The notes beneath the pieces are model-generated. The model had not been told where the DNA came from. It worked only from the letters and a program-made list of their open reading frames with translations, and made no database searches. Below, one piece after another: positions 12,565 through 14,752 of a DNA stretch of 14,752 bases; positions within the stretch are counted from its first letter, which is position 1, and each line of letters starts with the position of its first letter. Made by a program: the position numbers and the translations under genes. The DNA is from PALSA-607 sp036510735 (GTDB lineage: Bacteria > Actinomycetota > Actinomycetes > Acidothermales > Acidothermaceae), in the NCBI GenBank assembly GCA_036510735.1, contig DATCDK010000068.1, forward strand, positions 1 to 14,752, read 5' to 3'.

Positions 12565-13449
12565 ATGGCGACCGTGGGGACGGTTGAGACGACTGACGTG
12601 CGACCGGGTGCAGGCGAGCCAGGCCCGCGTCGTCCGGGCAGGGTCTTGCCGCTCCTGCCGGCTCGCATGCGGCGCCAGTTGCGGCCGAAGCTTTGGCAAG
12701 AGATCGCGTTCATCGCGCTGAGCTACTTCGTCTATTCGCAGATCCGCGACGCGGTGCCGACTCACGAACGGATCGCGCTGCTGCACGGTCGGCAGATCCT
12801 CTACACCGAAGAGCACATCGGGCTGAACTTCGAGCTCAGCGTGAACCGCTGGTTCGACCACGTCGCCTTGGGTGGCTGGCACTACCTCGCGAATATCGCT
12901 GACTACTACTACGCGCTGATGCATTTCGTGATCGTCCTCAGCGTGCTGGTGTGGGTCTACATCAAGCGCCCGATGAACTACCGGTCTGCACGCACGGTGC
13001 TCTACGCGACGAACGCGTTGGCCGCCCTCGGCTTTTGGTTCTATCCACTCGCGCCACCACGTCTGCTGCCGGGCCACGGCTTCATCGACACTGTGGTCAA
13101 GTACCACACGTGGGGATCGTGGGGATCTAACAGCGTCTCCAAGGTCTCCAACCAGTTCGCGGCCATGCCGTCGTTGCACATCGGCTGGTCGCTGTGGGCT
13201 GGGATCACCTTGTTCATGCTCAGTGGGCGATGGTGGATCCGTGCGCTCGGCCTGCTCTATCCCGTCGTCACATTCTTCGTGATCATCGGGACGGCGAATC
13301 ACTACACCCTCGACGCGGCCGGCGGCATCGTTGCACTGCTGGGTGGCTACCTGATCCAGTGGCTGCTCACTGGGCGCCACGTCTACGGCCCCGGCGCCGA
13401 AGACATCCCCGACCACATACACCGGCACGCGACAGCGCCCGCGCCTTGA
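12565..13449 (+). CDS. PAP2 superfamily membrane phosphatase / phosphotransferase
   Basis: A 294-residue membrane protein from the ATG at 12565; a GTG at 12532 and a GTG at 12574 are alternatives, and none has a good Shine-Dalgarno. A Pro/Arg-rich cytoplasmic N-terminus of about 45 residues precedes about six hydrophobic segments. The active-site motifs of the PAP2_3 (inositolphosphotransferase-like) group are present: YPLAPPRLLP at about 160-169, PSLHIGWS at 202-209 with His205, and NHYTLD with His246 and Asp250, the catalytic His-Asp pair. Members act on lipid phosphates or transfer phospho-head groups at the outer membrane face. The substrate is unknown here. It ends 30 bp from the convergent MFS gene and has no obvious functional link to glnA. 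Confidence 0.88.
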   Translation: MATVGTVETTDVRPGAGEPGPRRPGRVLPLLPARMRRQLRPKLWQEIAFIALSYFVYSQIRDAVPTHERIALLHGRQILYTEEHIGLNFELSVNRWFDHVALGGWHYLANIADYYYALMHFVIVLSVLVWVYIKRPMNYRSARTVLYATNALAALGFWFYPLAPPRLLPGHGFIDTVVKYHTWGSWGSNSVSKVSNQFAAMPSLHIGWSLWAGITLFMLSGRWWIRALGLLYPVVTFFVIIGTANHYTLDAAGGIVALLGGYLIQWLLTGRHVYGPGAEDIPDHIHRHATAPAP

Positions 13450-13456
13450 TCTGCTT

Positions 13457-13496
13457 CAGCTGATGCTGCGCTACATGGGTCAGCTGACGCTGCGCT
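13457..13496. repeat. Imperfect 16-bp direct repeat at the end of the MFS gene
   Basis: CAGCTGATGCTGCGCT (13457-13472) and CAGCTGACGCTGCGCT (13481-13496) differ at one base, with a period of 24. Because 24 is a multiple of three, the MFS gene's last codons and stop recur in frame just beyond its stop. It looks like a small local duplication. Confidence 0.4.
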
Positions 13497-14715
13497 GGGC
13501 GGCGTCGAGGTTGTCCCACGCCACCTCGATGTCGTCGTACGGCCAGCCGAAGCGCACAAACGACATGATGAGCAGGCCGGCCACGCCCGCCCAAGCGACC
13601 CCGGCCGCAGCGCCGCGCCACTCCCCGACGGCACCCCAAATCAAGAACCCGAGCCCCTGGCTCACCGCGATGGTGGCGCTCGCGATTCCGTTCGCGCGGC
13701 CGCGCAGCGTTCGCTCGGTCCCGACGTTGTAGGCAGCGATGGTGGTCACCAGGAAGCACTGCATCACCCCGGCCAGGCCCCAGATCACGCACGCCAGCCA
13801 GATCGGCGGAACCAGCGCGGTAAGGGTGAGCACGGCAGCGCCCGTGCCGGCCAACGGCAACAGCAACTGACCCTGCCGTCGAGCCGGCACGTACTTGATG
13901 AACAGCCACGCTCCGACCGCAATTCCCAACGGCTGCGAAGCCGTCAGTAAGCCGGCCGCTACGGCGCCGTGGCCGTGTTCTCGCGCGTAGGCGACGGCGA
14001 GGCCCTCAGGCGCGATGAGGAAGAGCAGCGCCGCAGCGGCCAGCAACAACATCGCGCGGCGGGTTCTGCTCTTCAGGACTAACCTGAAGTTGGGCACGAT
14101 GTCGACGAAGAGCGACCGCAGGTTCGCCCGCCCGTCGACCAGGACGGCGGGCCGTTCTCGTACCAAGGCGAGGGTGACAAGGCACGACACGGCGAACGTG
14201 CCCGAGTCGATCGCCAGCGCACCAGAGGGTGACACTGCAGCCACGATGAGGCCGCCCAACGCGAAGCCGAACACCGAGTCGATCTGTTGCAGGATCCGGC
14301 TGATCGCGACCGCGCCGACATAACCGGGGCCGATCTCGAAGATGTCCGGCAGGATCGCCGCGCGGGCCGCCGAATACGGCGCCGAGAAGCAGCTCGAGAC
14401 CAAGACCAGCGCGATCAGCACCGGGATCGGCATGTGATGCACCTTGGTTGCCAAGGCGAGCAGCCCGATCGTGACCGCGCGGCCGAGGTCGCAGACCACC
14501 ATGACTGCGCGCCGCGCGAGGCGGTCGACAAGGGGCGCCAACAAGATGCTGCCGAACACCCAGGGCACGTACGTGACGGCGTAAGTCGACGCGGCGAGGA
14601 ACGGGCTGTTCGACCGGGTGTAGACGAGATAGGAGAGCGCGATCGCGGCGATCTGGTCGCCGCACTCGCTCGTGACCTGGGCAACGGCGATACCGCGGAA
14701 CTCGCGGTTCGCCAT
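13480..14715 (-). CDS. MFS transporter (EntS/MFS_3-like); start may lie beyond the window
   Basis: At least 411 residues of a multi-pass carrier with about 10-12 hydrophobic segments. The N-terminus EFRGIAVAQVTSECGDQIAA matches the usual first helix of this group. The loop APLVDRLARRAVMVVCDLGR after helix 2 is the MFS motif A region. LRGRANGIASA in the second half is the corresponding signature of the MFS_3 group, which includes enterobactin exporter EntS. The ATG at 14715 has no Shine-Dalgarno, and the frame is open to base 14752 with no start codon between. The true start may therefore be outside the window, or 14715 may be correct. It is convergent with the PAP2 gene. The substrate is unknown; it is probably a proton-driven exporter. 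Confidence 0.88.
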   Translation of the reverse strand: MANREFRGIAVAQVTSECGDQIAAIALSYLVYTRSNSPFLAASTYAVTYVPWVFGSILLAPLVDRLARRAVMVVCDLGRAVTIGLLALATKVHHMPIPVLIALVLVSSCFSAPYSAARAAILPDIFEIGPGYVGAVAISRILQQIDSVFGFALGGLIVAAVSPSGALAIDSGTFAVSCLVTLALVRERPAVLVDGRANLRSLFVDIVPNFRLVLKSRTRRAMLLLAAAALLFLIAPEGLAVAYAREHGHGAVAAGLLTASQPLGIAVGAWLFIKYVPARRQGQLLLPLAGTGAAVLTLTALVPPIWLACVIWGLAGVMQCFLVTTIAAYNVGTERTLRGRANGIASATIAVSQGLGFLIWGAVGEWRGAAAGVAWAGVAGLLIMSFVRFGWPYDDIEVAWDNLDAAQRSVS

Positions 14716-14752
14716 TGCGAGCGCAGTCGGAGTCGAAACGGTACCCCGACTT

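Noticed and set aside
12378..12713. A 111-codon minus-strand open frame across the region upstream of the PAP2 gene
   Set aside because: It is Arg/Pro-rich with no motifs and overlaps both the PAP2 N-terminal coding region and the direct repeats.
1..14752. tRNA, rRNA, CRISPR, transposase, phage or attachment-site signals
   Set aside because: I scanned for them by eye around gene borders and the inserted block and saw none; a dedicated tool search was not possible.

Overview
The window is GC-rich chromosomal DNA with densely packed genes. Codon use favours G/C in the third position, GTG starts occur, and several promoters have the TANNNT -10 form. This fits an actinobacterium (class Actinomycetes). 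The strongest evidence is gene order. An E2 dihydrolipoamide acyltransferase, a TIGR01777-type epimerase, lipB, lipA, a DUF4191 membrane protein, an RDD protein (opposite strand) and glnA follow one another, as I recall for Mycobacterium tuberculosis Rv2215-Rv2220. I cannot place the genus.

Layout. 1-1374 (+): 3' part of the E2 gene. 1413-2327 (+): TIGR01777 family SDR. 2339-7621 (-): a block of five genes on the opposite strand, inserted between the epimerase and lipB. In transcription order these are an atypical membrane-anchored Ser/Thr kinase, a PadR regulator, a DrrA-like ABC ATPase, its ABC-2 permease and a CPBP/CAAX-type membrane protease. 7716-9310 (+): lipB and lipA, overlapping by ATGA. 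9319-10062 (+): DUF4191 protein. 10079-10552 (-): RDD protein. 10692-12116 (+): glnA. 12147-12350 (-): a small Cys-rich protein. 12565-13449 (+): PAP2-superfamily membrane protein. 13480-14715 or beyond (-): MFS transporter, whose frame stays open to the right edge.

How the genes fit together. LipB transfers octanoate and LipA inserts sulfur to make the lipoyl group used by the E2 subunit encoded at the left edge, so cofactor synthesis and its client are neighbours. glnA has its own promoter region with a four-element GlnR-type box, which points to nitrogen control. The inserted block looks like a PadR-controlled export module: padR has a consensus-like -35, and a perfect 9-bp inverted repeat lies between its -10 and ribosome binding site. 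The leader of the ABC operon can fold into two mutually exclusive RNA structures, one of which hides the ribosome binding site.

Most genes are ordinary core genes. The less usual content is regulatory (padR operator, ABC leader switch, GlnR box, leaderless-type promoters). It also includes a kinase with an altered catalytic loop and an outside domain, and a small Cys/His protein whose 3' end doubles as a hairpin terminator. I saw no tRNA, rRNA, CRISPR array, insertion sequence or phage gene, and no gene-free stretch longer than 300 bases.
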